From Desmodus rotundus (lineage: Eukaryota > Chordata > Mammalia > Chiroptera > Phyllostomidae): a DNA stretch of 64,000 nucleotides. Shown one piece after another: positions 33,601 through 45,547 of the stretch (the stretch's first letter is position 1; every line of letters starts with the position of its first letter). Location: NCBI RefSeq assembly GCF_022682495.2, contig NC_071398.1, forward strand, positions 96,933,705 through 96,997,704. The letters are read 5' to 3'. Made by a program: the position numbers and the translations under genes. The notes under the pieces were generated by a model. That model saw nothing but the letters and a program-made list of their open reading frames with translations. It had not been told where the DNA came from and made no database searches.

Positions 33601-34399
33601 TATTTCGGAAAAGCCACTGAACCTCCGCAGACGGGTCAGGTACGTTAGGCGGCGAGCGGGTGTTGGAAGAGGTGTGCAGGCCCAGTCATTCTGAGTGTGA
33701 GGCCACTGGTGGTATTTGTTTGGTGGCCTCGGTCTTTGTCTGATAATTCAGACAATTGTGTGATGCTAATTCGGACCACAGACCTGAATTCCACGTCAGT
33801 GAGTTTGGCGGCATTCAGGTTCTTAGACATTTTTAATGTCCATTCATGGGGGGATTTTAAAAGATTTCTAGAGCTGTGTCTGCCTGCCCGGCTCACGCTC
33901 TACCTACTTTATATTGGGAGGGACTCTTCCAGTCTATTATTTCTATTTCAATGTCCATATTAGATCGCCGCATGGCGCCCTGCACCCCACATTCTCCCGT
34001 CATCCTCCGCAGGGATTCTGGAAGCCAAAGCAACATTAGGCAAAAATGGCTTTTTCCTGCTCACCGGCAGGAACCTTTTAGATAGAAATTTCATACACAC
34101 GTGAATATACACACATGCACGCAAAAGTGAATACAGTAATAACTACTTACCACAAACTAGCGAACGTTCTGGTTTAATGGTGCATTCCACCTTAAATATA
34201 AAATGAAGCTCCCGTCTACAGCAGTAGGAACCAACTAATGGCCTGAGGTGTTACAGCCCCTCCCAACACAGAGATTCTTAACTCAGGAGAATGCTTGTGT
34301 ATCATTGCTTGAAATATAAATTCTTTTCCCTGATCTTAAAAGTCGTTTTTAAAAATCTCTCTCAGCTGCAGGATGATTACTTTCTTTTGTCCAGTTTTC
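30651..34399. other. Long non-coding stretch without a gene
   Basis: 3.7 kb. Homopolymers A15 (31651-31665) and T19 (32019-32037) are present. 33200-33250 may be a MIR scrap ('gagggtcactaaccctctcagacctggattc'). The longest open frame of the window (213 aa, 32783-33424 minus) lies here; it is Pro/Ser-rich with no recognisable domain, on GC-rich DNA where frames open easily. Confidence 0.5.
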
Positions 34400-34505
34400 C
34401 TTCTCATTAAGGGACCACGAGTTCCCTGAGGTCAGGGACTGTGGCGAAAATCCACTTTGCATTCCCAGCACTCAGCACAGGGCCATCGGAGAGCCTTCTG
34501 TGTGC
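34400..34505 (+). repeat. L2 LINE 3' end
   Basis: 'ccacgagttccctgaggtcagggactgtggcgaaaatccactttgcattcccagcactcagcacagggcc' matches the L2 3' end block 'gtaagctccatgagggcagggac...tatccccagcgcctagaacagtgcc'. Confidence 0.65.
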
Positions 34506-35330
34506 TGGGAACATGTGGGTCTTCTGGATTCAACAGTGAGCCGCAGAGATAAGGCTCTGGCTTCCTGGGTCTTACACCAGGGAACAAATACACAAATCAA
34601 TATGCAATTATATATTGAAATAAGTGCTCTCCCACCCCAAAGATGTCATGAGAGAGTATGACAAGGGAAGTCAACTGCAGACTAGAAGGGAAGTCAGAGA
34701 AAGCCCCTCTGAGAAAGGTCACGTTTATGTCGAATCTCAAGGCTGAAAGGTCCTGGGGAGGGAAGAAGCTGTCTCCAAAGGAACACTGGAAAAGGGGCTG
34801 CTGGCAAGAGCAGAGCCCCTGCATGTGGGGACAGGGTGGGCGAGGTGGTGCTGAGGGCGGAGAGGTAGGAAGAGACCAGGGGGCAGGGGTCAAAGGAAAG
34901 ATGCCATGGTGTATCCTAAGTGCAGCTGTGGCCACTGGAACGCTGCAAGCCAAGAAAGTGACAGGATCTGATTTATGCTTTCAAAAGCTGGCCCCGAGAG
35001 CTGGATGTGAAAGGGACGCAGAGGGGAAGAGAGGAGGGAGACAGGGCACTGTGGCCATCTAGATGAGCAATGATCACAGACCAGGATCGCGGCGGGGGGA
35101 CCACAGGGAAGGGGGTGGACTTGAGATGTATTCTGAGATAGAATCAGCAGGAACTGGTGATGGATAGGAAGGGGGTGGAATGAGGGGAGGACTGAAGATG
35201 ACTCCCAGCTTTTTGGCTCGAATAGCAACACAGATAACAGTGGTGGTTTCCAGATGGAGAAGACAGAGCAGAGCTGATGTGGGAGGAAGTGGGAGGGAGG
35301 GGTAGCGAACTTTGCAGGGATGCAAGAATC
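34506..35330 (-). repeat. L2 LINE, antisense, about 800 bp
   Basis: A long collinear run of reverse-complement L2: 'caacagtgagccgcagagataaggc', 'gataagtgctct' type, 'gcccctctgagaaaggtcacgtttatgtcgaatctcaa', 'gaacactggaaaaggggctgctggcaagagca', 'gacaggatctgatttatgctttcaaaa' and 'gaagatgactcccagctttttggc'. It meets the L2 at 34400-34505 tail to tail. It explains the 118-134 aa open frames in this region. Confidence 0.7.
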
Positions 35331-35384
35331 AACAAAAAGACCTTCACAGCACCCAAAGGGAACAGGACAGAGATCCTAGGTCTA

Positions 35385-35480
35385 TTCTACAGAGAGAACA
35401 TTGGCCCAAAGAGGTAAAAGCAACTAATCCAAGGTCAAACAACTACCAAGTGGTACAACGGAGTTGAAAACTCAGATTTT
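35385..35480 (-). repeat. MIR SINE, antisense
   Basis: 'ggcccaaagaggtaaaagcaactaatccaaggtcaaacaactaccaagtggtacaacggagttgaaa' is the reverse complement of the MIR core. Confidence 0.65.
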
Positions 35481-36773
35481 GCTGTTATTGTGGTGGTGGT
35501 TGTTTTAAGTACTAGTCTAGTGATTCCTATACACTGTTCTCATCCTCTAGCAAGGAGATACTTGAATGCATTACTGAATAATTGGTACTAATTTTAAGCA
35601 ACTGATGGGTTTTGCCACCCTAGTTACTGAAGATTTTACTGTGTGCCAGGCCAAGCACACCCCTTACTAAAAATGTCCACCATGTTTGCTGTATTTTGGT
35701 TTTGAAAACCAAAATCACTGCATTTTTCTTAAATTGCCACACAGTTCTAGAGTATTTATTTACCAAGTTTTTAAAAGACTTTTGGATATTACAGGGTATT
35801 TTCAACATCATGGATTGTACATTCATAAGGTGTGCGTAACCAACATATGTAAATTTCCCAGGAATTATTTGCATCTGGACCCAAAGTTGGCTAAGTACAT
35901 TCCATCTCCATTGGGTAGTGCTGGGACGACTAGCATGGTGTAGAGAGGATGCTATACACGCACTTAGAGTCATTAGCCAGGCGATCTTCTCATCCACTCT
36001 CCCTCTCCAGGCCCATCACTTCCTGCCCACACCTGGCACGTGGCACAGGACAATGCCTTTCTCCACCCAGGTCCATTCGGCAACGAAACTGAGAAAATGG
36101 ACTAACTCCTTTTTAATGGAAATTATTTCCAGTGATTATAATATTAAAATTAGGCTTTATATTGAATGATTATCTGTACGATTGAACGATACTAGATCAT
36201 CGATGCTTATCCTCCAAAAGAAGTGTAGGAACATTGAGAACTGGGGTCCTTAATCCTTCCTAAAATGGGGGAAGTGGTTGGCTATTAAATTTTCTCTACT
36301 TTTGTTTTTTCTCTCTGAAAAAAATTGAGTCTCGAGATGGCCTGGTGTGGCTTGGAATTCTAACTCGCAGGGTGAGTCTCAGGGGCTCCCAGGCAGAGCA
36401 AGAACAGGGGGTCTTCACATGCTCTGCCTTAAGCAGGCGCACTACAATGTAATTTCACCTTTATTTTGGTTCTTATACCAAGCAAGAGAAAAGCAAGTCT
36501 ATGGAGAAAGCTCCTTTACTGAAATTAGTTGGATTGAGAGTTGGATTTGGTTACCTTGTTCTCTAGGAAATTGTTCTTGACAATGAAGTGAAAAGTGTGT
36601 CAGATCACTTCACCTTGGGAACATTTAAGATACATATGGTGGCTAGACACCAACATGCTGAGGTTCTCACTCTGAGCAACCCAGTCGTCTAGTTTCCCAT
36701 ATCCCAAGGGTGCCAGGTCCTAAGTTAATTTCATGTATGTGCAGTCCATATTACTTCCATTTTAATGCTTTAT
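35481..36773. other. Single-copy non-coding DNA
   Basis: No gene or clear repeat. The 125-aa minus frame at 35620-35997 has no recognisable domain. Confidence 0.45.
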
Positions 36774-36790
36774 CTAGTGAGCGAAGCATA

Positions 36791-36946
36791 TTTTTTTTTA
36801 AAATCCTCACTCAAGGATATGTTTTCTATGAGAGAGAGAGAGAGAGAGAGAACATCAATCAGTTGCCCAACCAGATATTGAACCTGAAACCTAGGAATGT
36901 TCCCTGACTAGGAATCAAACCTGCAAAGTTTTGGTGTACAAGACAA
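36791..36946 (-). mobile_element. VES-type tRNA-derived SINE, antisense
   Basis: The + strand shows the reverse complement: T-rich tail, a (GA)10-like body (the CT repeat of the SINE), 'acatcaatcagttgcc' and remnants of the tRNA-like head near 36935. The flanks CTAGTGAGCGAAGCAT (36774-36789) and CTAGTGAGCTAAACAT (36947-36962) agree at 14 of 16 bases, a target duplication. VES SINEs are bat-specific. This copy is the most diverged of the three; its Pol III A and B boxes are degraded. Confidence 0.75.
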
Positions 36947-36962
36947 CTAGTGAGCTAAACAT

Positions 36963-38032
36963 CTTAGAGAAAAATTCTTTTTTTTTCTTTTTAGCTCCTC
37001 TGCCTGAGCTTGGACTAACAACAACAACAAAATCCACAAATGCTCTTTCACTTCTTTGCCCTCTTATCCAGCCTTCACTTTCCATCTCAAAGACCTCCTC
37101 CACGCCAGCCCATTTCTGATAGGAGAAAGTGGCAGTCCATGACAACTCAAGGTTCAAGGAAATCCACATTCTTGGACACCCTTACAGATTATCTTCAAAC
37201 ACAGCAGGCAAAGTGGTGGTGACGGCCACCAAGAACAGCCACAGGCAGCTTGGGCCACTGGCAACCAAGGAGTTAATTGAAAAGCAAAGACATAGGAACA
37301 TACGCGATTGTGTTCGGCCTGACTCTGCCTATTCGGTTTCAGTTAGAGACCACGACTTCTTTCAAATAACCCCAGTTTATTTTTGAAAAAAAAAAAAAAT
37401 TCCTGTCTTCAGACAGGATATGGGGGAGGGGTTAAGGGGTGATGTTTTACACATGCACATCTGGATGCAGTCCAATTATTCCCCTTAAACATTCCCCCAG
37501 TTGTTTTAATTTTGCTGCATGCCTTGGCATTCATAAATTTGGGAGATTAATTGTGTCAGCCGTCCGCAGGCCTGGAGCTGGGCACCACTTTAATAGCGAT
37601 ACGTCTACAAAACAACTCTATGGAGAAATACATTCACATTTTTAAAAAGGAAAGCACAGCCACGTATTTCATTTCTGTTTAATATCGTGGCTTTGACATT
37701 GGACATAAAGAAAGCAGTGTAATCTTTCAGAGAATGGCCCTGCTAGCAAGATACACGTATAGAAACGCCGCTGGTGTAAAGCAGGGGAAGGAATTCGTGA
37801 AGAGAACAATGGAGAGGTGATGGCTGGGCATTTGCGTTCCTGGTTTTCATCTGATCGTTTACAGACGAGTGTCAACCAGTTGTATCCCTGTCCTGGAAAA
37901 GTGCCAAATATTTAGGATATGACTTTTGGGCAAAAAATCACCTTGGCCCAGAAAACAAGTTTACCTTGGAGAAGGTGAAAAACTATCTTTCTAAATGATA
38001 TTTTGAGAAGTCTCGTGTGCTTTCAAAACTAC
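36963..38032. other. Single-copy non-coding DNA
   Basis: No gene. An A14 run lies at 37386-37399. 62-85 aa frames only. Confidence 0.45.
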
Positions 38033-38362
38033 TGTTACAGGCTAAATGTTGTCCTCCAAATGGAAACCTAGCCCCCCATTCGGTGGTGTTAGGAGGAGGA
38101 GCCCTGAGGAGGTAATCCTGTCATGCGGGTGGAGTCCTCCTGAGTGGGATTTGTGCCCCTTCAGCCCTGTGAGGACAGAGACAGAGAGACAGCACCCTCT
38201 GTGAGCCAGGAGATGGGCACCCCCACACTCTGAGTCTGCTGCTGTGCCTTGATCTTGGACTTCCAGCCTCCAGAACTGCAAGAAATAAATTTCTGTTGTT
38301 TATAAGCTGCCCAGCCTAGGATTTTTGTTACATACAGTCTATAGCAGCCCAAACACACAAAA
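38033..38362 (+). mobile_element. ERVL-MaLR solo LTR
   Basis: The blocks 'gctaaatgttgtcctccaaatggaaaccta', 'ggtgttaggaggaggagcc', 'ggaggtaatcctgtcatgcgggtggagtcctcctgagtgggatttgtgcccc' and 'gcctccagaactgcaagaaataaatttctgttgtttataagctgccca' follow the MST/MLT1-type LTR in order, with the AATAAA polyadenylation signal at 38283-38288. No internal sequence follows. It is the same superfamily as 23942-24330 but in the opposite orientation. Confidence 0.8.
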
Positions 38363-38654
38363 ACAAGGACTATGTGAAAAGTAGAACCTGAAACTCCGGG
38401 CCCTTGATGTTTGGGCCTCACGATCCAGGTTATGAGCCAGATGAAGGAAGAACCGTGTGCCCGGGAGCCTGGCAGTGCAGCTGCACCAGGTAGGTGCTCA
38501 GTAAATGCTGGCTGGCAATGCACTAACTATTTTTAATAAGCTCCTAGCCACATAAAAACAGATGTACTGCAGTTACTGCATGGGTCCCCGCGTCCTTGGA
38601 CTTTATCTATCACAATTTTTTATGTAGATACATTTGAAATTTGCTGAGAAAATC

Positions 38655-38756
38655 ACACATTCTCCTTTAGCCTCAATTTCCTCTCCTGTAAAATGAGGTG
38701 AAAACATCAGGGTGGTGGTGAGAACCGAATGAACGAGGTAAGAAACGGCAGAGCAA
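38655..38756 (+). repeat. MIR SINE, 3' half
   Basis: 'cctttagcctcaatttcctctcctgtaaaatgaggtgaaaacatcagggtggtggtgagaaccgaatgaacgaggtaagaaa' follows MIR from the core to the 3' part. Confidence 0.65.
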
Positions 38757-39460
38757 TTGTTGCAGGTGGAAATCAGGCTCTTCCACGAGATCATGAGGAA
38801 AGGATTCCAAGGACCCACACATGGGAGAGTGTGGTGTGGCAAACTTTATTCGGCTGGGAATAGAAGCTGCCCCTGGGTTTCCAATGTCCCATCTCCCTCT
38901 GTTCCACCATGGAAGAAATATAACGGTGTCCTCAGCAAAACCAAAACAAAAGCCAGCATCCAGAGCAAAGCTTATTCCTTCAGAGCCCATGCCAACTGCT
39001 GCGGGCCTCGGTACCTGCTAGACCTGCATGGTCACGTGGTCCCAGGTGAGAGAGCACACAAACTCATGAGCGGGCATGGGTCACAAGCAAGAGAGAGGGA
39101 GAGAGCTGCTTTGTTCTCCTGGGACTGTGTTAGCTTGGGTTTGGGATGGATCAGGTGCTTTTTCAAAATAACCAATCTACTTTCCAAGCTTTCATGGGCT
39201 TTTTGATGGGTCCATCTCCCAGCTAGACTAACAGGCTTCTATGGTCAAGACTCCTTTGACCTCCCCCCGTGACCCCCAATAATCGGGCACCAATAATCGG
39301 GTTCCATGGCGAAGGGAGAACTGTTAATCTCCTTAGCAGAGCAATGCTATGACCCCTGGGGCATGAACCTTAGCTTCCTGGTGAGGAAAACAGGCTCATG
39401 CTCCCCAGTTTATTAAACTTAATGTCCAATTCCCTTTGCTCTCTTTCCTTCATTAACACC
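38757..39460 (-). mobile_element. Possible unclassified LTR, antisense
   Basis: This block is compositionally distinct and single-family in look. Read on the minus strand it has a TTTAATAAA TATA-like box near 39410, tandem 14-bp units (CCAATAATCGGG twice on the + strand, 39276-39287 and 39290-39301), and an AATAAAG near 38843-38849, followed by about 90 bases ending near TGCA. That order (TATA box, polyadenylation signal, short 3' part) fits an LTR. I could not match it to a named family or find a target duplication. It could equally be single-copy DNA. Confidence 0.3.
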
Positions 39461-39839
39461 TAGCTAACTACCTACAGCAACACAATCAGCGAGCCAGGAA
39501 GCACAAACCACTGTCGGACTCCACAGAACATTGCTGACCATCATTTACTCTACTGAGGGCTCTATATTGGAAACCCCAAACACAGAACAGCTTATTCTTT
39601 ACATTAGGCTACCAGTCTCAGAACTAATCAGAACTAACGAGTGCACAAACTGCCAAGTGTTCACGCGACAGTGAGGTGACAGAGGACTGGTCACAGAAGC
39701 AGTGCTGCTACGGAAACAATGCAAATGTGGCTCAATGACATGACGTGACGTGGTACAGTATTTACAGGCACGATTATGTTCAATTTCGGCAAATGGGTTT
39801 TCATCACCTGGGCTTATGCCTAATCGTGTACTCTACTTA
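39461..39839. other. Single-copy non-coding DNA
   Basis: No gene or repeat recognised. Confidence 0.4.
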
Positions 39840-39965
39840 TGGATTCCAATCCCTGCTACGTACACCACAGGCAAACAGCTAATTCATCTCTCAGAGCCTT
39901 GGTTTCCATGTAGATGAAAAGGTAACAACACCTCCTGACAGATTAAGAGGTGAGATATAAGGAAG
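39840..39965 (+). repeat. MIR SINE
   Basis: 'gattccaatccctgctacgta', 'ggcaaacagctaattcatctctcagagccttggtttccatgtagatgaaaaggtaacaacacctcc' and 'taagaggtgagatataag' follow MIR order. Confidence 0.65.
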
Positions 39966-41089
39966 TATTTCTCCGTAGTGGTCACCTAGTCCTCGCTGTA
40001 CTTTACTTACTGTACTGTAGCACCTAGTACTAAATCTACAAAATGATTTAATCTGCATTTCCAAAGCTTTGCTGGGAAAATAACTCCACAGTTAAATAAG
40101 GCCGCAAAGAATGCACATATAAATGATTACGCACAGCATCACTAAACACATATGTATTTATAAATATTGCCCATACACATAGTTTTTTCTTAGAAAGTTC
40201 GTGTCCGTTATACAGACGCTGAAATAAATCATAGCCAACAACTCATCTTCTTTACAATGGCATCATTAAATTCGGCAGTTGTAATGCATTTTAATAGAAT
40301 AATGCTTTCAATCGTTTGAATAATAATGGTAAATATAACGAATAATTACATGACCCCTTAACTTTCAAAGCATGTTCACAGCTATTATTTTATTTTGGTT
40401 TTCTCGAATGACGCTGCAAGAGTACTAATATGATCCTGAATTCCATATCTGATTAAAACCTAGTGGGAGTAACAACCTGTCAAAGTTGAGACCCAGCAGG
40501 ACTAGTCAGAAAAGCTTTGCAAGACCACCAGTTCCCAAATCCCCCCTCGTCACACATAAACCAAAGTCCACAAATGACAATCAGGCACCGCTGGTAATAA
40601 ACAAAAATTCCGAATTCCGGTCCAGACAGGGGATGCTTTGTATTAATGCAAAATTAGACGTGACAATCTGAGAGTGGGCTCCACAAACCAGCTATTTCAG
40701 CAATCGACCCCCAGTCTAGCTTCACTCCCAGCACACACCGATAACCACTATTACGTCCTGGATGTATAACACATCCTCACCCCGCAGCTCAAAAAGCTCC
40801 TTATGTTTTAGGCTAGAAGGAGATTGCTGTTTTATGGACTGAGACGGCAAGAGATGTAGCCATGGCCAGGAGCTACAAGAATGACTTACACTCTGCTGGT
40901 CCCATTTCACCTCCAGACGGTCACCTCTTAACCCCCAGTAATGTGGCTGCAATCCTCAGCGCCTTACTGTCATCTTAACGAGGAAATCCTAAATATCGCC
41001 AATGATCGACTAATGATCAGGCCCTGTGACCTATCTCACTGATTCTACTGGGATCTCCTTAACATGAACTTGATGCTGCAGAAAACCGG
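39966..41089. other. AT-rich single-copy DNA, no gene
   Basis: 40360-40420 may be an old MIR or L2 scrap. 40130-40330 is AT-rich with many TAAT and ATTA words. No coding content. Confidence 0.45.
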
Positions 41090-41150
41090 ATGGTCGTTCT
41101 CATTCTCTCTCTCTTTCCCTTCCCCAACCCCTCCCTCCCTCCCCCAATCA
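41090..41150 (+). repeat. Polypyrimidine tract
   Basis: A C/T-rich run ('tctctctctctttcccttcccc' and 'cctccctccctccccc') of about 55 bases with few interruptions. Low-complexity DNA. Confidence 0.6.
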
Positions 41151-43384
41151 TGGCCTACACTATTTACAATCCCTTTTCTCTAACTGCTTCATCTCAGTTC
41201 ATTCCCACCCACCCATTGTGAATTCTCTCTGTCCAACTGATCAGTGGAGGGGTGTGGGAGGGGCTTTTGCAAGGCTGCTGCGGGAGGTCGTTGGGGATTG
41301 GCTAGCACAAAACCTGGCTTCCGCCTCTTCCCAACCTTGAGCACACTTCGCTCTTTTCAGCTGGACCTGCCCAAGTTCCACTTACCATTGAAAAACATCT
41401 TACATGTGATGGAGCAAGTGTAGGAAAGCCTCCCTGGCAGTGGTAACGGGTGCACCGGTTCTCGCTGCAACATTCTTTCACCTCCTGAATGTTTGAAAAC
41501 GTGCTTAATAAAGTGGGAGAAAGGTACACCTCAGCTCCCAGGTCCTTATGAAATCTTTCTCAGCATCAGTGGTCAGAGGATTCACTTCCCGCCGGTCTCT
41601 TAGTTGTGTTTTACTATGTATTTTACTCACTTGCTTTCAAATGATGAGCTTTCTAATGTCACAGAAATTGAATGCATGAGTGGGTACTTCCATATGATAT
41701 GGTTAGCTGTTCAGGAAATAAGGACTACACCTTACACCTTTACTCAATGTTCCCATAGCACAGCTGGTAACAACAGTAAGTACTTAGTAATTATTAATGA
41801 ATAAATCATTATCAGTAGGGTTTGAGTCACTAAAATATATGATTTCCCTGCTATCTGAGTTTACTTGTAACCACTCTTAAAAATTAAAGAGGAAAATCAA
41901 GCGATGGGCAAAAGGATTATGTTCAGAAATAAGATAGTACCAATTCACAGCCAGTGCATGGTTATTGTTTGAAAGGTGGGGGTGCATTGGTGCCGGCCCA
42001 GCCATACCCTTGACTGTGTCGCTTGTGGGACCAATGACTAATCTGGAGGATTCCCAAGCAGTCAGGAGAGTGTGGCAGTAAAACAGATGGATTGTTGTTA
42101 TGAATATAATTCCTATAATTCCCTTATGCGGTGGTTGTCTTGTTAGAACGCAGCATGCTTTCATGAACTGAATGTACTCCACATGCAATACGAACATAAT
42201 TTTCAAAAATCAGAACTTCCACAGCTTATTGGTGATCTCACTATGTAAGTGTCTCCTCTAAAGAGAGAGAAGCCATTTCGATAAATGGCACCTTTCTGAT
42301 CTTTCATGTGATTTCTCATTCAGGAAATGCGTGTTACCATCCTCGATGAATGTTTATTGGATGTACCTTTACTATTAGAGAGTGAACCTGAAACACAGCA
42401 TTATCCTTCACTGACTTACGAAAACATAACATAAAAAATAAAGTATCAATATGCAGCCTCTGTACCACCCATCACACCATCACCCAGCCCCTCATTAGAC
42501 ACTGCTCTCGACTCTTAATACTCTTTCTCTGATGTAAAGGAAATGGCCAGTTAACAGTAAACAGGGAGAAAGAAAAACATTGAGCACGACAGCGACTCTA
42601 AGTACAACATTAAGGCCTTGGTTCAAAACCGTCAGCAAAAAAAGAGAAGCCACCAAGGTGCAGTGTGTTAGTCCCTTCGAATCAAGTGGCGCCACAGTCC
42701 CAGACGCTCCCTGGGGAAGCAAGTCGTTTTGGTCTCAAATCTTCTCTACTCCCTTATGGACACATTTATATTCACTTGTCAATGGACCCACAGCAAAGCA
42801 GGAAAGCTCTCAAAACCTTGTATTTCAGCTTTAAACTTGTGCCCCATTAATTTATATTTCCTTATTAAAAACCTCATTTGAGAGTCAACCATTAAATTTG
42901 TTTAAGGTTCAACTACAGCACATGTAGGAAATATTCTCTAATATTTGACAGCAGAATAGTCTCCATTTTCCAGAGAATGTACACTATGAAGAACTGCTTC
43001 ATTTAAAATATTTCTAGTGGGGGAAATCAACAAATCTAATTTTTTCTTAGAATATAAGGTTATGGCCCCATTATTGCCTCATCATGACTCCAAGGCCAGT
43101 GACTGAGACGCTAACTTCCACTCAGGTGCGCTGACTCTAAACATGGATGTGCTAGCTGGCCCTGGGCACGCGACCCTGAAGGCTTGAACTGTAGTGGGCA
43201 TTCTCGTCTCAGAATGACAAAGCTTTCACGTTCCTCTTTCAGATGTGAAAGTGCAGGCCTAGCGAAATCAGTGAACACCCAGCCTTTGAAAGGCAGACAT
43301 AACTGCTATGGATTATCCTAACTGTTAACTCTAAACTTTAATATAACAGCTACACCCACTCCCTCCTCCACTGCCCCCGCCCCG
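41151..43384. other. Single-copy non-coding DNA, no gene
   Basis: 41720-41815 may be an L2 3' end ('cagtaagtacttagtaattattaatgaataaat'). Otherwise nothing recognised; frames up to 109 aa have no domain. Confidence 0.45.
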
Positions 43385-43845
43385 TTAGCCACGACGTCGC
43401 TTTCTGTAGTTTCCGTTACCCAGTCTGAAAATATGAAATAGAAAATTCCAGAAATAAACAATACGTAAGTTTTAAATTGTGCTCCATTCTTAGTAGCATG
43501 ACAAATTCTTACAATGGCCTGCTCTGTCCCACCCAGGACCTGAATGCTGTTTGACCAGCGTCTCCACACTGTAGGTGCCCCCTGCCCGTTAGTTAGTCAC
43601 TTAGTAGCTGTCCTGATTATTGGATCTACAGGGTTTGTGCTCAAGAAACCCTTATTTTCCTTCATCATGGCCCCAAAGCTCAAGCTTAGTGATGCTGGCA
43701 ATTCAGATGTGCCAGAGAGAAGTCGGGAAGTGTATGCACATGTGGGAAAAGCAGCATGGTATATGTAGGGTTTGGTGCCATCCGTGGTTTCAGGCACCCA
43801 CTGGGGGTCTTAGAACATATTACCCACAGATAAGAGGGGACTGGT
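43385..43845 (+). mobile_element. Tigger-type DNA transposon with internal deletion
   Basis: The 5' part matches the family non-coding lead: 'cgctttctgtagtttccgttaccc', 'gtctgaaaatatgaaatagaaaattccagaaataaacaa' and 'gttagtcacttagtagctgtc'. The transposase start follows at 43665, read as MAPKLKLSDAGNSDVPERS. After about 25 codons the sequence jumps to the far end: 'tggtttcaggcacccactgggggtcttagaac' and 'cccacagataagaggggact'. Over 1.5 kb of transposase is therefore missing, as in non-autonomous derivatives. It is the same family as 28872-29215, in the opposite orientation. Confidence 0.75.
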
Positions 43846-43984
43846 CTTCGTGTGATCACACGTAAATCTAACCGTAGTTTCACTCCCTTTTAATCTACTC
43901 TGAAATCATTCTTTAGAATAAGATTTCTCCATGGTTAGCTTCAGGATTAAAAGCTCTCCTTTGAGACCAAGCCCTCTATCTCCA
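43846..43984. other. Short unassigned spacer
   Basis: Nothing recognised. Confidence 0.35.
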
Positions 43985-44450
43985 ATTGGACATGTTCTCC
44001 TGGGTGGCTCACGTATTTGTGAATCTCAATGTATCCCAAACTGAAACATTTACCACCCCTAACGTTCCTACTATGTTGACCTTCTCCTGGATCCCCTGTT
44101 TGGTTACGGACACTGCCACTGTCCCCATGCGCTTAAACAAAAACCCTGGAATCATCCCTGACTCCTCTCTCTCTCAAGTCCCTCACCTGACTGCTGCATG
44201 ACACACCGTCAGTTCTTCTGCTTGAGGGTCACTCTTCCCCACCCTTCTCTCCATCTTCAGTGTCGGTGCCTTAGTTCGGGACCTGCCTGCCTTCACACAA
44301 ATATCGTTCGCCTCTCAGTGGTTCTCCCTGCCTCCCGTTGTTCATCATTCCATCCATCCTCCACTCCTCTGCTAGAATAACGTCTCGGACACCAAACCTC
44401 TTGCTCAATCCCCTTCAAGAGATCTCCATGGCCTCTCACGGGGCGCCCCA
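43985..44450 (+). repeat. L2 LINE internal fragment
   Basis: 'aaccctggaatcatccctgactcctctctctctcaagtccctcacctgactgctgcatgaca' and later 'cctcttgctcaatccccttcaagagatctccatggcc' match consecutive blocks of the L2 ORF2 3' region, strongly diverged. Confidence 0.5.
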
Positions 44451-45539
44451 CCTTTTTATGGGCATAGCTGTACCCTGAAGCACACTCGTCACACAGCCCA
44501 CAATTGAGCAGAAGGCTGGCAGACATCAGTAGAACAGCTTGTAGTCAGAGATTTAACAAAAATAAAAAAGTAAATACGTGGAAGCCACCTTTGAAGGGCT
44601 TGGTCCTTCCCACCAGGCAGCAGCAGCAGCACCCAGCAAGGAACCACTTACCAGAAGGATCGAGTTCCAGCAGGCTCTCTACCCTGGTCCCCTTTACATT
44701 CCACACACACTTCCCATCACTCTTCTCAAGGAACCCTGTTTATTCATTCAGCAAATATTTACTCATTCATAAATGGCAAGCACCTGTGGCCCGCCAGGCA
44801 CCAGGTGCATTCTCCCATCCCATGTGGAGTTCCCCCAAACGCTTTCCCGCTCCTAAGTGTCTGTACTTAAGATTCCTTGTGTCTGGAATACAATTCCACA
44901 CCCCCTCTTCTCGGCCTCCCTCTACAACAGAAAGAACACATTCTCAAGAACTATTATTTACAGGAGTTTTTGGCACTGCCCTACTTATTTATATCCATCA
45001 TCTGGACACAGAAATCAGCGGAACTCAAGACGACTGTACAATACATACTGGCTGAGCCAATCTGACAAACATCGGCGACACCGTCATTAGTCTGACTCCT
45101 CCGTCTAGGGTTGAGATCGGCACATTTTCCAAAGCATGTGGGCGCCTCCTCACCTGGCACCAAGGAGAGGCTGGTACTGGGGAGCTGGTACCCAGTTCCT
45201 CCCTGCAGCCACTTTAAATGGAGAATGACGAGTAAATAAGAACTTTGGACAAAATACACACCCATTTATTTCCTTTCACTTGGGTGACCTCATTCTTATA
45301 TTCTGCTCACGTGTTTTTATCACATGACATTAAAGTCTTTGTTTAAATAAAATGTAAGTCATTATTCACTAATATGATCATAACGACGAGAAAGAAACCA
45401 TTCTATTGTTTATATGTTTCCAGGAGTCAACAAGCTGAACTTGGATAAGGAACATAACACGAAGTAAGTGTACGGGGAAGAGTTGTTAGCGCTCTCCGCT
45501 GTTTGAAGGTACAGGCTGTTCCTCACAGCTCCCTGGACT
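44451..45539. other. Non-coding DNA with probable L2 scraps
   Basis: 44738-44810 ('tattcattcagcaaatatttactcattc...ccaggcaccagg') and 44870-44960 look like further L2 pieces. A 183-aa + frame at 44504-45055 crosses these pieces and has no domain; it is rejected as a gene. Confidence 0.4.
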
Positions 45540-45547
45540 CATTAGAG

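Noticed and set aside
36831..36850. (GA)10 microsatellite
   Set aside because: It is the CT-rich body of an antisense VES SINE, not an independent repeat.
39276..39301. Two direct copies of CCAATAATCGGG as a CRISPR-like or integrase repeat
   Set aside because: Only two copies with no spacer series; in a mammalian genome this is a local duplication, noted under the possible LTR.
44504..45055. 183-aa plus-strand open frame
   Set aside because: Crosses pyrimidine-rich and L2-like DNA and has no domain; two other frames overlap it.
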